DNA of 64,000 bases, from assembly GCA_018136815.1 (NCBI GenBank), contig CM030937.1, positions 4,710,226 to 4,774,225 of the forward strand, given 5' to 3'. Every line of letters begins with the position of its first letter. The stretch's first letter is position 1. A model generated the notes under the pieces. That model did not search any database and was not told the DNA's origin. It was given only the letters and a program-made list of their open reading frames with translations. Below, piece by piece: positions 10,129 through 19,239 of the stretch. The position numbers and the translations under genes are program-made. This DNA is from Isochrysis galbana (taxonomy: Eukaryota > Haptophyta > Isochrysidales > Isochrysidaceae).

Positions 10129-10719
10129 TCACCCTACCATGAGCCCCCCCGCGAGCACCCCGAAGGAGAGGCCCAGGGCCCAGGAGCCCAGGAGCACCAC
10201 GTACGCGACGAGAACGGCGTCGCCTTGGCTCGGCATGAGGGCGCGCCCCGAGAGGGCCTGGTAGACGCCCACGCCGAGCACGGCGTAGCCCGTCCCCTTG
10301 TGCGCGACCTGCCACACAGCGCGGCGTGTGGTGCGGGCGGCGGGCGTGCCGCGCACGAGCGCGTTGAGCGGCTGCAGCAGGGCGAGGGCGAAGGCGACGA
10401 TCCCGAGCGTGTGATGGGGGTGCGAGAAGTGGCGCCCTCGGGGCACCGACGCGACGGCGAGCGCGACGCCGGCGGCGGCCACCGCAAGGCCGCTTCCCTG
10501 AGACCTGAGAGAGCGGAGAGCGGGGGAGGGAGGGAGTGCGTTGTTGGGGTTTCCTCCTTTTTGGGTGGGAGGGAGGGCCGATGGGGGGCTCGAGGAGGAG
10601 AGACACACCTGCACCGCGCGATGCACGATGCACACGGAGCCAGCGGCCGCCGGTGAGCCGTGAGCGCCAAGCGAGCGAGAGGAAGGCGCCCGAGGGGAGG
10701 AGCACGCGGTCTGCGTCAA
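10129..10719 (-). CDS. Cytochrome b561-like membrane protein, 5' incomplete
   Basis: On the minus strand two exons are visible: 10719-10609 and 10497-10129, separated by a 111-bp phase-0 intron (CAG|GTGTGT to CTCAG|GGA). The spliced product reads SVCIVHRAVQ followed by a hydrophobic helix (GLAVAAAGVALAV), then HFSHPHHTLG leading into a second helix with a QPLNALVRG turn, then VWQVAHKGTGYAVLG and a last helix ending GLMVG at a TGA. The ordered histidines (VHR, SHPHHTLG, AHKG) match the haem-ligand pattern of eukaryotic cytochrome b561/DOMON-type ferric reductases. No ATG or first helix was found upstream, where an interspersed repeat begins at about 10872, so the gene is either 5' truncated or has a distant first exon. 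Confidence 0.65.
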   Translation of the reverse strand: MTQTACSSPRAPSSRSLGAHGSPAAAGSVCIVHRAVQVCLSSSSPPSALPPTQKGGNPNNALPPSPALRSLRSQGSGLAVAAAGVALAVASVPRGRHFSHPHHTLGIVAFALALLQPLNALVRGTPAARTTRRAVWQVAHKGTGYAVLGVGVYQALSGRALMPSQGDAVLVAYVVLLGSWALGLSFGVLAGGLMVG

Positions 10720-10871
10720 ACTGCGTATTTGTCCTCTGAGTTGTTGGATTGCATCCTTCGCTACACGGATCTTTTCGTAATACTGCCCTTTTTTTTGTTC
10801 TATATTGGATGAGCAACTTCCGAATTGATTCTAATCCTATTTTGAAACACATTAGAAGTCAATTTCATATG

Positions 10872-11304
10872 CTAGGACGACGAGTTCTCTTCCGGCCAAT
10901 TGGTTCCTTCTTTGCTCTCTCTGTTGACTGTTGACCCACCGTGGCTTTCGCTCCCGTGTTTATTACGTGTTGTCCTTGTTTATGTTAAAAAGTGGTGTGG
11001 CGTGTCTTCGTACGCACCTAGCAGCCGTCGCAGCGCTCTGCGATCGAAGCCGTACCGTGACCCCCCGTACCCTTGAGCCCCTACTGCCTTGTGTGTGGTC
11101 TCTCCCTAGTAATCACCCACTAGAGAGTGACTCAATCTGTTCCTATGGACCCATCACCGCCCTCTGCACTGCCACAAATTCGCCCTCGCCGCCGCGCGCG
11201 GACCCCGTTACCACTGCACCCGTGCTCAAGCCTTCCCAAGTATCTTCACCCGCTACCCAAGTCGATAGGCCGCCTACGGACGCGTGGGTTGCCAAGGATG
11301 GAGT
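10872..11304 (+). repeat. Interspersed repeat, inverted partner at 28984-29417
   Basis: About 430 bp reading GACGACGAGTTCTCTTC, GCCAATTGGTTCCTTCTTTG, GACCCACCGTGGC, and ending near GGGTTGCCAAGGATGGAGTC are repeated in inverse orientation 18 kb away with scattered substitutions. It has no long open frame that both copies share, so it looks like a retroelement terminus or LTR rather than a gene. Confidence 0.85.
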
Positions 11305-11361
11305 CTCAGGAGCCTTACCCGGATCCTGGGAACAGTCCATCTCCACAAATAAAGCGATGCA

Positions 11362-11577
11362 CTGAAACAGGTGCTTCCGATTTCACCTATTTTCGTGAAG
11401 AACCCTGCCTAGATCATCCTATCTGTGGGTGGTTGGGCCATCGCATTGTGTCTCGGCATGCCCCTTGCGGCTTGCGGCCCCGCGGCCCCGGCGGCGCATC
11501 GCCTGCGGGTGAGAAGCTGTGACTGTGAGCTGTGAGAAGAAATACTGAAGAAACCGAGGCGAAGCACCTGTTTCGGT
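11362..11577. mobile_element. Possible small TIR element
   Basis: GAAACAGGTGCTTC near 11364 is matched by its exact inverse GAAGCACCTGTTTC near 11558. The 215-bp interval has no coding frame. Target duplications were not identified, so this could be a chance or degraded MITE. Confidence 0.35.
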
Positions 11578-11708
11578 GCTCCGGCAGTAAGGAGTTTAAT
11601 ACATGCGCGAAAGTAGTGATAGTGAGCCCAAGGCTGCGCGCGCGCTGAGAACAATACGACGATTTTACTTTTTTACTGATATGTGGGACTGATGTGGAAA
11701 ATAATGTA

Positions 11709-11756
11709 CTAAGTAGAGTAGTTCCACATATCAGTAGTACTACTACTCTACTTAGT
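11709..11756. repeat. Hairpin upstream of the oxygenase gene
   Basis: ACTAAGTAGAGTAGT (11709-11723) is followed by its exact inverse ACTACTCTACTTAGT (11742-11756). The loop itself contains CCACATATCAGT, which is the inverse of ACTGATATGTGG just upstream. A transcript would fold strongly just before the first coding frame. Confidence 0.6.
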
Positions 11757-11818
11757 ATGTGCGGGTGGAGGGCAATATTCAGATACCGCCGGGGGCCCTG
11801 GCCCCCGGCGGGGACCTG

Positions 11819-13994
11819 ATGATGGAGGGCCCGGCCGGCCACTCTCTCGGAGCGGCCACCCCGGCTGTGCGCGTGGCGATGATGGACGACGAGAGCGGTG
11901 ACGGTATCCAGTGGGAGCACTACGGGGTCAATGCCGAGGTCACGGCCGTGCAGCTGGCCTCAGAGCGCGCCTCGAAACTCCCTTCAAGCTCTTCGGAAGG
12001 GATAGAGGCGCCCTCAACAGGCTTGGCTAGCTCAGAGCTGGCGGGAGTGTGTGCCAAGGCGGAGATGGAAGAGGCAGGCAGCAAAGTTGCGTCGCGCGCG
12101 AGTGACCGGCAACTACTGCTGCGCGCGCTGCATTTGAGCGCCGAGCTGGCCGGCATGGCAGGCGTGCAGCCAACGCCGCTATATCGGCCACACTGCGATG
12201 TGGAAGAGGCGCGGGGGAATGCTGTGGAGTGGCCGAGTGAGGAGGCACCAGTGCTTAAGGTGGGCGCTCGCACATACGCCTCCCACGTGGCGTTGCAACA
12301 CGCCCTCTTCCGACGCGTTCGAGCAATGCTAGCTCAGCGACGCTCCACCACCTAGCCATGCAGGCTTTGCCTAGCGCAGCCATAGGGCAAAGGTACGTCG
12401 CCGAGATTTCGGCGGAGCGGGGCATAGCGATAGTGCGCTCCCGTCATGGCCAAGTCCACATTGTGAGTCGTTCTAGTCTAGTGACTCGTGGATTGTCGTC
12501 TCCGCTGAGGTTGCAATTTCATGGCTCTCCAGATTGGGAAGAGATGTGTGGCTTGCAGGAATGCGTCCAAAAGCCGGGTTGTAATGCTGCGCCCAGCAGG
12601 AATGCCTGCAATGCTGCGCCCCACAGCAATGCCGCAGAAAGATTCGTCGTCGTCATAGAGCACGGGCTGAAAATGCTGACTCCAACGCGGGCGCTCTGCT
12701 CCCACGATGGGCTCCTCTTGCCCAAATGGGTGAGCAAAACTTTGGGACGCGATCTAGGTGCAAGGTCTTATGGCATATAGAAGCACATTTGTACTGAGTT
12801 GCCCGAGAAATGGCACACGTCGTGATAGCGAAGCGACGTGCGCATCGTCGCAGCCGTGGGGGCGACACAATCACCAGAAGAAAGCCTGCATTGCCTTCCA
12901 GAATCGCGGCAATGCTCTCCATGGGTAGTACATGCCCATTTGCTCACCTACTTAGGTGCTCGCAACGGCAGACAAGTACGACGAGATAAAACATGAAATC
13001 GACAACGCCTGGCACGAGCAGAGCTGGCGCGGCAAGACAAACGACCCAAATCGCAATGAGCACCGTTCGTGCGAGTTCGGCTGGTCTTGCATGCCAGGTG
13101 GGAGCAAGCGGCAGCGGCTGGTCCAGGAGTCCGGTGCCCCATGGCTGCTCACGGCGTCCGAATGCCCAAAGGGAAGGAGCTTCTTTCAGCGCCATGTTCG
13201 GCCGTTATTACCCTCGATGTGGAAACGTTTGGTGGCTCACTATCCCGATGAATGCCAACGGATGCTTGATCAAGTGCCAAAGATGTACCGTGTACACCCT
13301 GAGGTCCCGATGTGCAAGGTACGTTTGTAATGCTGCCTCATGTTCTATGCCCTTCATTAGCCCCCTTGCAACGTCGCTTTAGCTAAGCCAACTCGCCCTG
13401 AAAGGTGACCGTTGCGATCAATAACCCTACACCGCTGCATTTTGACGATAACAACGCATGCCTCACCATGTTGGCGGCGTTTGACGTTTCGAGACCCGAC
13501 GACAAGGCTCCACTTGAAGGTGGAGAGCACGTCATCTTCAACCTGTCATTGGACGACGCTATCATTGTCAAGCAAGAAGGCAAGGGGGTTCTCATACTCG
13601 GAGATTACAGGTGTATTTCGCATTAGCAGGAGGAGGGGATAGGCGCCATACTGGTCCTTGCCTTGGTCTACTGCATAGAACCCTCATTCGATGTGTCGAG
13701 GAAACGAAGACTGCAGCCTCATCACCAGCACAGTGCCTACCTTCGGCTCTCATTATCTGATCAATGCCATTGTGCGCTAGGCGTGTCTTGCACGCCAACT
13801 TGGCCGTACACTCAGGCCGCCGCTTCATTATAACAGCGTATACGCCACAGCGCGTCTTGGACCGCATATTGCGCGAGTCCATGGTATCCAAGGAACAAGA
13901 GGTCACCCAAGAAGTCGAGGCTCCCGAGGTTGTCCGCAGTCAAGCCACATGTGGTCGTTCGGAGAAGCAGTTGCGCGTATCTGTCAATGCGTAG
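11819..13994 (+). CDS. 2-oxoglutarate/Fe(II) oxygenase, TET/JBP-like
   Basis: Inferred exons: 11819-12259, 12364-12729, 12956-13318, 13405-13610, 13781-13994, giving about 529 residues. The last three introns are secure: donors TGG|GTGAGC, AAG|GTACGT and CAG|GTGTAT, all frame-consistent. The split arginine codon at 13610/13781 reconstructs GDYR-RVLHANLAVHSGRRFI. The catalytic core shows NPTPLHFDDNN (HxD near residues 402-404), a GG turn (LEGGEHVIF), and the distal histidine in RVLHAN followed by GRRFIITAY, where an arginine normally binds 2-oxoglutarate. This layout matches the TET/JBP-type double-stranded beta-helix proteins that oxidise methylated pyrimidines and are expanded in algae and fungi. 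Substrate is unproven; other DSBH oxygenases are possible. The first exon (11819-12259, AAG|GTGGGC donor) is less certain; an alternative start is the ATG at 12358. Confidence 0.7.
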
Positions 13995-14529
13995 ATCCTC
14001 TGCTGCACCGCGGGACCGAGAATGGTCGGTGCCGTGTAAAGGCGCGCCGCAGAGACTTTACAGCTCCCTTGTTTATCAACGTGTGTTGGCTGTGCTGAGG
14101 TGGCAAGGATTATGGCCCGTAGCAATGAGATGGCTGATGCATGCGTCTGCGAGGCCACATCCTATGGCCGTAGAGGCGTCAACGATGGGGACTGTGCCGT
14201 AGGCGAGGTTTGGCCTACAACGCCGGAAGCGCCAAGCGACGTCGTATTCGAGGGCGACCCCTTGGGGTGCCTCACATTGTACATGGAGGTCTGGCCAGGC
14301 GGCTTGGCTTCATCCGGTACCACAATTGCGGGGGTGAGGGGGCGGTGCAGAGTGGACGAGTGGGACCACTGTGTTGTGGAGGAGTGCGAGTGCGGTGTGG
14401 TGCGAGTGCAAAGGGTGAGAATGGACGCACGTAATAAAATAACTGAGCGTTAGTACCACTAACACTGCTCCCACTAGCCCGGTACTATCACGACACCCCT
14501 CAGCGCACACCTGCCCGTACGCCTTGACG
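13995..14529. repeat. Repeat-derived spacer, includes GAGCGTTAGTACCACT family
   Basis: No convincing gene. The block at about 14435-14520 (AATAACTGAGCGTTAGTACC through CCCACTAGCCCGGTACTATC) recurs inverted at 30385-30470 and partially at 43700-43750. Confidence 0.6.
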
Positions 14530-15418
14530 CAGGGCCTGTGATTTAACGTTAATCTGGCCATTTCCATGTTGAACAGGCATTTAAGGGAGGTGTTAATATC
14601 GAGCTCCAAAAGGGGTGTTAAACACTAGTGTTAATCCATTAATCTTTCATCTTTGATCCCCGTCTATACATAGCCATAATTAGCCCTACGACCTAAAGAC
14701 CTCTGAGCGCAACTCCCTTGGCCAACAGAATATGCGAAATCTGATGCGCTGGCACGCCGGCGCAAAGGATCTATCGTGTGTTGACGTGCCCGTCATGGCC
14801 ATCCTCAAGAAGTATCGCGAGCTGTCCTCGACTTCAGTCAGCAAGGCCGCTACGCTCATACGCTCATCGCCCGACCGCGCCTCCCGATTATGGTTATGGT
14901 TACCGTTCATCAAAGTGAAAGTGAGTGTGTGGGGGAGCATTGGTGTGCGAGCGCATGTGTGTGCGAGCGCATGTCTTGGGGGCTCGCGCGACTCATTCGA
15001 CAAAATTCGATGGCACAACCACAGTGTGGTGAGCTGTGCGCGGTGCGGCTCATGCGCGCTCGTGGCTCGTGCATCGTGCGTCTACGTGATCGATATGCTG
15101 CCCCAGATTTGAGAACGCTGGAGCATAGGCTACTCAATATGTATTATGTATAATGGCTATATGGGGATGGGGGAGGGGACTGTAGATTAAAGTTACTTGC
15201 TATTGAGTACTGGCCGACGCTAGCAAGCGGCCGGCCAGCAGGCCCTGGCGCGCCGCGGCGCGCGGCGCGCTTCTGGTGGAATGGTCCGCGGGCGGAGGTG
15301 TTAAGCAGAGGGGGATAAACAGTCCCTCAGAACGGTGTTAAACAAAGTTGAACACCTGCCGAAATTGCTGTTGATGCAGCGTGATTAACACCAGATTAAC
15401 GTTAAATCACAGCCCCTG
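14530..15418. mobile_element. Non-autonomous hAT transposon A (889 bp)
   Basis: The left end CAGGGCCTGTGATTTAACGT is matched at the right end by its inverse over 28 bp with one mismatch. An exact 8-bp target duplication CCTTGACG flanks it (14522-14529 and 15419-15426). CAGGG termini with 8-bp duplications are diagnostic of the hAT superfamily. Subterminal GTTAA motifs recur at both ends. No transposase is encoded. The interior carries a short coding-like stretch (VMAILKKYRELSSTSVSKAA, around 14794-14855) of unknown origin. Confidence 0.9.
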
Positions 15419-15482
15419 CCTTGACGTGCGCTGATGCCACAAATACATACACCCATGCACCCCTTCAAATCCCACCCCCTCG

Positions 15483-16050
15483 CACAACTAAGTTTATACT
15501 TAGTTCAGCATCAACTAAGTTTATACTTAGTTAGCCCATGGGGGGGCACGAGCCCCCCTCTCTCTCCACTCCTCCCCTGCCATGGGGGAGGAACCACCCA
15601 CTCCTGGCACCTCCAAGAGCCTCCAGGGGTCGCCAGAAGGTAGCTGGAGGCCTGCCGCAGGCGCGCCATCGCGCGTGCCGCAGGAGAGGGGAGAGGGGAG
15701 AGGGGAGAGAGCGCGCGGAGAAGGGGGTGGGCGGAGCGATCGCTCCGCCCACCGAAAAATTGGTAAGTCTCGCGCCTGTTTACAGGAGAAGTCGGGACTC
15801 AGGACGCCGCCAGCCCGGTAGGCGCAGGAGGAAGGGGGGAACGGACCACCGGGGGGGGGGGGGGGGGGGGGGCACCGGACCATATCTAAGCCCTTCACCC
15901 TTCACCCCTATCCCCCTAGTAGTGCACGGGGGGAGTCGCCTGATGGCGGGGGGGGAAAGGGCCGTGGGAGTGGAGGTGTACAAAGTTTTTGCCGCGTGAG
16001 AAGAAAGCAGAGGGTGTACGGTCGCGTGTGCGGTGAGACTATTCAGAATT
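15483..16050 (+). repeat. Repeat family with AACTAAGTTTATACTTAGTT end, copy 1
   Basis: Begins with two copies of the near-palindrome AACTAAGTTTATACTTAGTT, then GCCCATGGGGGGGCACGAGCCC, a poly-G run (15849-15872), GTGCACGGGGGGAGTCGCCT and ends near GTGCGGTGAGACTATTCAGA. The same order of blocks is found at 53147-53895; inverted partial copies lie at about 40205-40432 and 46285-46495. Predicted proteins here are glycine/proline-rich by-products. An internal piece (TGGTAAGTC...CTGTTTACAGGAGAAGTC) looks like an intron and is shared with copy 53.1 kb. Confidence 0.85.
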
Positions 16051-16210
16051 TAATTAATCTATGTCTAATAGTAGTATTGTTCAGATATGTTAGCCTAAAT
16101 CCAAAAACCTTTTCATAATCTTAAATCGGACTTATCCATGAAGCGGTGGTAGCCTCTAGAGTACTCTAGTGCAAGACGAGAGGCGGGAGGCGGGAGTCGT
16201 CCGCGACGCC

Positions 16211-17275
16211 ATGGAGGCAGAGTTCGGCGGGACCGCTGTAACAGGGCGGCCTGCGGGGAGCGAGGAGCTGCGGGGGTGGCTGCTTCAGCTGAAGGAGCAG
16301 GTCGAAGCACACGCTCTCCAGCTCCCGCCAGCCAGCCAGTCGTTTGCTTCACCGCCTACCGACAGGGAAAGGCATGCAATGCAGCGCGATGCCTTCCTCC
16401 ATCACCTCCGCAGCGCCTCGCTGCTGCCAGCCAAGGCGGGTTCGGTGGCGAAGAGCGGGCTACCAGCCCACTTTGTAGAATTTGGAGCCGGCAACGGCGC
16501 ACTCAGCTACGCTATCTGGCTCGCGAGCCGTGGCGTATCTAGCTCGTTCCTCGTTGACCAGCGCAAGTCCCTGCTCCTCAGCCTAAAGGAGGTGCAGACG
16601 GAGGTGCCGATGCCAGCTGATGGAGTTGATTGGGGGGTTCCGGCTGGACAGAGCCCTCCAAGCTGGGAACCCCTTTTTGTGTGCGCTGATGTGACAGTAA
16701 TGGGCTCCGAATTCCTCCGGAATACGGTACCAGTCGGGACTTGCGTGGGCCTCGCCAATCACCTTTGCGGCGACGCTCTCGACTGTGCGATCCGTGCAAC
16801 CGTCGAGGCATGGCCTGGGGGCGAGAATGGTACTCTTTCAGCATTTCTCGCGGCGACATGCTGCCACCACAAAATTTCGTGGGACAAGTTCATCGGTGGA
16901 AGTCAGTTTGTAGCGTGGGGCTTTGGCCGAGACCACTTTGAGCAAGTGCGGAGATGGTCGCGGCTCGCACCGCGACGGAGTCGGGAGTCCAGTACCAGGG
17001 CCCGGGTAGTGGAGGAGGCCGAGCTGCTGGGCATCTCGCCTGCTGAGGCAGCGTCGCTGGGCGTGTCTTGCAGGATTCTACTCGACCGTGCACGTATGAA
17101 CTTCTTGGCCAAGATTGGCTTCGAGACTAGATTGCTTCACCACGTCCCATTTGACGCCACTGCGGACAACGTTCTATTGGTCGCGGTGGCACCGCGTCGT
17201 GACACATCTGTTCCGGCAGATGCTATGTCGAATGGGATCTTTGAAGAATCCGACAGAGAGCTCGCGCCGACCTGA
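16211..17275 (+). CDS. TRM13: tRNA 2'-O-methyltransferase Trm13-like
   Basis: Single frame of 354 codons from the ATG at 16211 (the frame is open slightly upstream, but only to a GTG). It carries the AdoMet-binding motif FVEFGAGNGALSYAIW at about residue 90, the Trm13 signature NHLCGDALDCAIR at about 183, the invariant ATCCHHKISW at about 217, and a late ILLDRARMNFLAKIGFETRL segment typical of the family C-terminus. Trm13 methylates the ribose at position 4 of certain cytosolic tRNAs. The usual N-terminal CCCH and CHHC zinc fingers of animal and plant Trm13 are absent from the visible frame; the first 85 residues are a short helical region without paired cysteines. Either this is a finger-less version or they lie on an unrecognised upstream exon. 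Confidence 0.85.
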   Translation: MEAEFGGTAVTGRPAGSEELRGWLLQLKEQVEAHALQLPPASQSFASPPTDRERHAMQRDAFLHHLRSASLLPAKAGSVAKSGLPAHFVEFGAGNGALSYAIWLASRGVSSSFLVDQRKSLLLSLKEVQTEVPMPADGVDWGVPAGQSPPSWEPLFVCADVTVMGSEFLRNTVPVGTCVGLANHLCGDALDCAIRATVEAWPGGENGTLSAFLAATCCHHKISWDKFIGGSQFVAWGFGRDHFEQVRRWSRLAPRRSRESSTRARVVEEAELLGISPAEAASLGVSCRILLDRARMNFLAKIGFETRLLHHVPFDATADNVLLVAVAPRRDTSVPADAMSNGIFEESDRELAPT

Positions 17276-19239
17276 TGCAGCCTTACATTCGGGTTGGTGG
17301 CGGTGTGCGACGAGTGCAAGACTTGGCTAAGATGAGATCTCCACCCCCACCCTGGTAGGGGCATGTACTAGCGACCTGCGGTGGGGAGTGTTGAGTGGCA
17401 ATTGCTGTGTGCTTGGTGCTTGGGGGCTTACAGGTCAAAAAGAACAAGTTACTTTTATAAGTAGGGGTCAGTGGGGGCCTCGCGCCCCCCTCTCTCCATC
17501 GCAGACACCCGCCCCTGGGTGGGCCTGCACAACCATTCTCAGCCCCTGCCTGTTGGCAGACACGCACGGGCTGAGCATTCAACACAACTGTCCAGACCCT
17601 CGCCGGGCGCGCGCCGCACGCATTTGCCTGCACTGGCCCCCTCATCGTACTGACCCCCCTCTCACCACTGAGCCACACACCATCTGAGCCGCCAGGAAGG
17701 CACCCGGAGCGCCGGCAGGGCGAGCGTGGGAGATCGAAAAAACACAGTAAGAAACAGTGCGAAAATCAGTGGGGCCACATATACCGCAAGGGGGCCTTTC
17801 CCCCCGCGCGGAACGCCTCCGCCTCCGCCCCCGCTCCTCGCTCCTCCGCGTCCTGCGTCCTACGCATACGTAGGCCGCCGCCGCCGCCGCCCGGTCCCCT
17901 GGTCCCCTCCCCTCGGCCGATGGCCGATGGCGAGCCGCTGCATCCGCTATCGGGGTGTTCACATCCCCAACCAAGCCCACGCACGCGTCGCGATCCGCGC
18001 GCGTGGTGGTGTGGTGGTGGTGGCCGCGGTCCCGCGCGCACGCCGTGCTCGCGCGCGCCGCGCACGGGCGCACGGGCGGCCCCCAGCCCCAACCCCGCTC
18101 TAGCTAAAAAAACGGTGGCATAAATGGAGGGCGTTTGAAAGACGGTGAAAGTGAAAAACACTGTTTCGGGCCTCCGAAAAAAAACACTGTTTCTGTCTTT
18201 CACAACTAGGACCGCCACAGACGGCCCCACCACCACTGCTGCCGCCAGCACTGCTGCCGCCACCACCACCACTGCTGCCGCCCCCGCCGCCGATGTCGAT
18301 GTCGACGCTGCTGCGGCAGGCGTCGGTGCCAAAACCCGGTCGGCTTCAGCCTCCAACCTCCTTCTCTTCCCATGTGGGTTGCGGCGGCGACGGGCACAGC
18401 GCCCCGGGAGTTTTTATGGGCTTGGGGGAACGGTCAAAAAATGCAGCCCCCCCCCCCCCGCATGTTAGTAGTTATAAATCACTGTTTGACCGCCCTATCA
18501 CTATGGAAAAGCAACGGGCAACGGGGTGGGGGGGGGCGTTTTTGTAGTCGTCCGTTGAGAGTGAGTGGCCCTTTGGGGCAGGCAGCGATGGCGCCTGGCG
18601 ACGGGCCCCTCGGGAGTGTTGGAGCGGGAGAGAGGGACACGAGGCGCCTCTCCCATGTGAACTCAGTATACACTTAGTTACCCATCTGGCTTGTAGAGCT
18701 TTCGTGTGATTGTCCCAGTCCAGCCAAGTAGACCCCGAATCCCAGATGATGTCCTTCTTCCGTGTCTCTCCCCTCATCGGGAGTTCCGGCGACTGTCTCG
18801 ACTGTAGACTGTGTTGTGTCCATAGTATGCTCGCGCACTTTACTCTGTCGACGGGGACCCCTTGCCCTGTGGGACGGACGACCTTGGAAGCCCACGCCCC
18901 GCGGGGGGAGGGGAGGGAGGGGGGGGCGGCAGCGCGGCCGCGGTGCGCGTGTCGCCGTGCTCCCCCCCCCCCTCTCCCTTCCTCCCTCCCCCCCCTTCTT
19001 CCCTCCCTCCCCCCCCTCCCTCCCCCCCCTCCCTCCCTCCCTCCCCCCCCCCCCCGACGGACCGTCTTCCCCCCCCCGTTCGCCCCCCCCCCCCTTCCCG
19101 CCCACACAGGTTCCGCGTGGGGGGGGGGGGGGGGGGGTCGCGCCGCTGCGCGCGCCAACTTGGGCGAGAGAGCCAGAGCACGGGAAGGGGGGGGGGGGGA
19201 AGGGAAGGGGCAGACCGACGCAGAAGCGCAGCAGGGAAT
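17276..19239. other. Repeat and low-complexity region before NAP1
   Basis: No gene supported. 17450-17660 repeats the 4110-4320 block. 17700-18460 is rich in trinucleotides (GCCGCC, CACCAC). 18476-18500 has the TTTGACCGCCCTAT block and 18660-18685 has a diverged CTCAGTATACACTTAGTTACC end. 18900-19200 is almost pure CT and G tracts and directly precedes the NAP1 start, so it is probably its promoter or 5' UTR. Confidence 0.5.
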
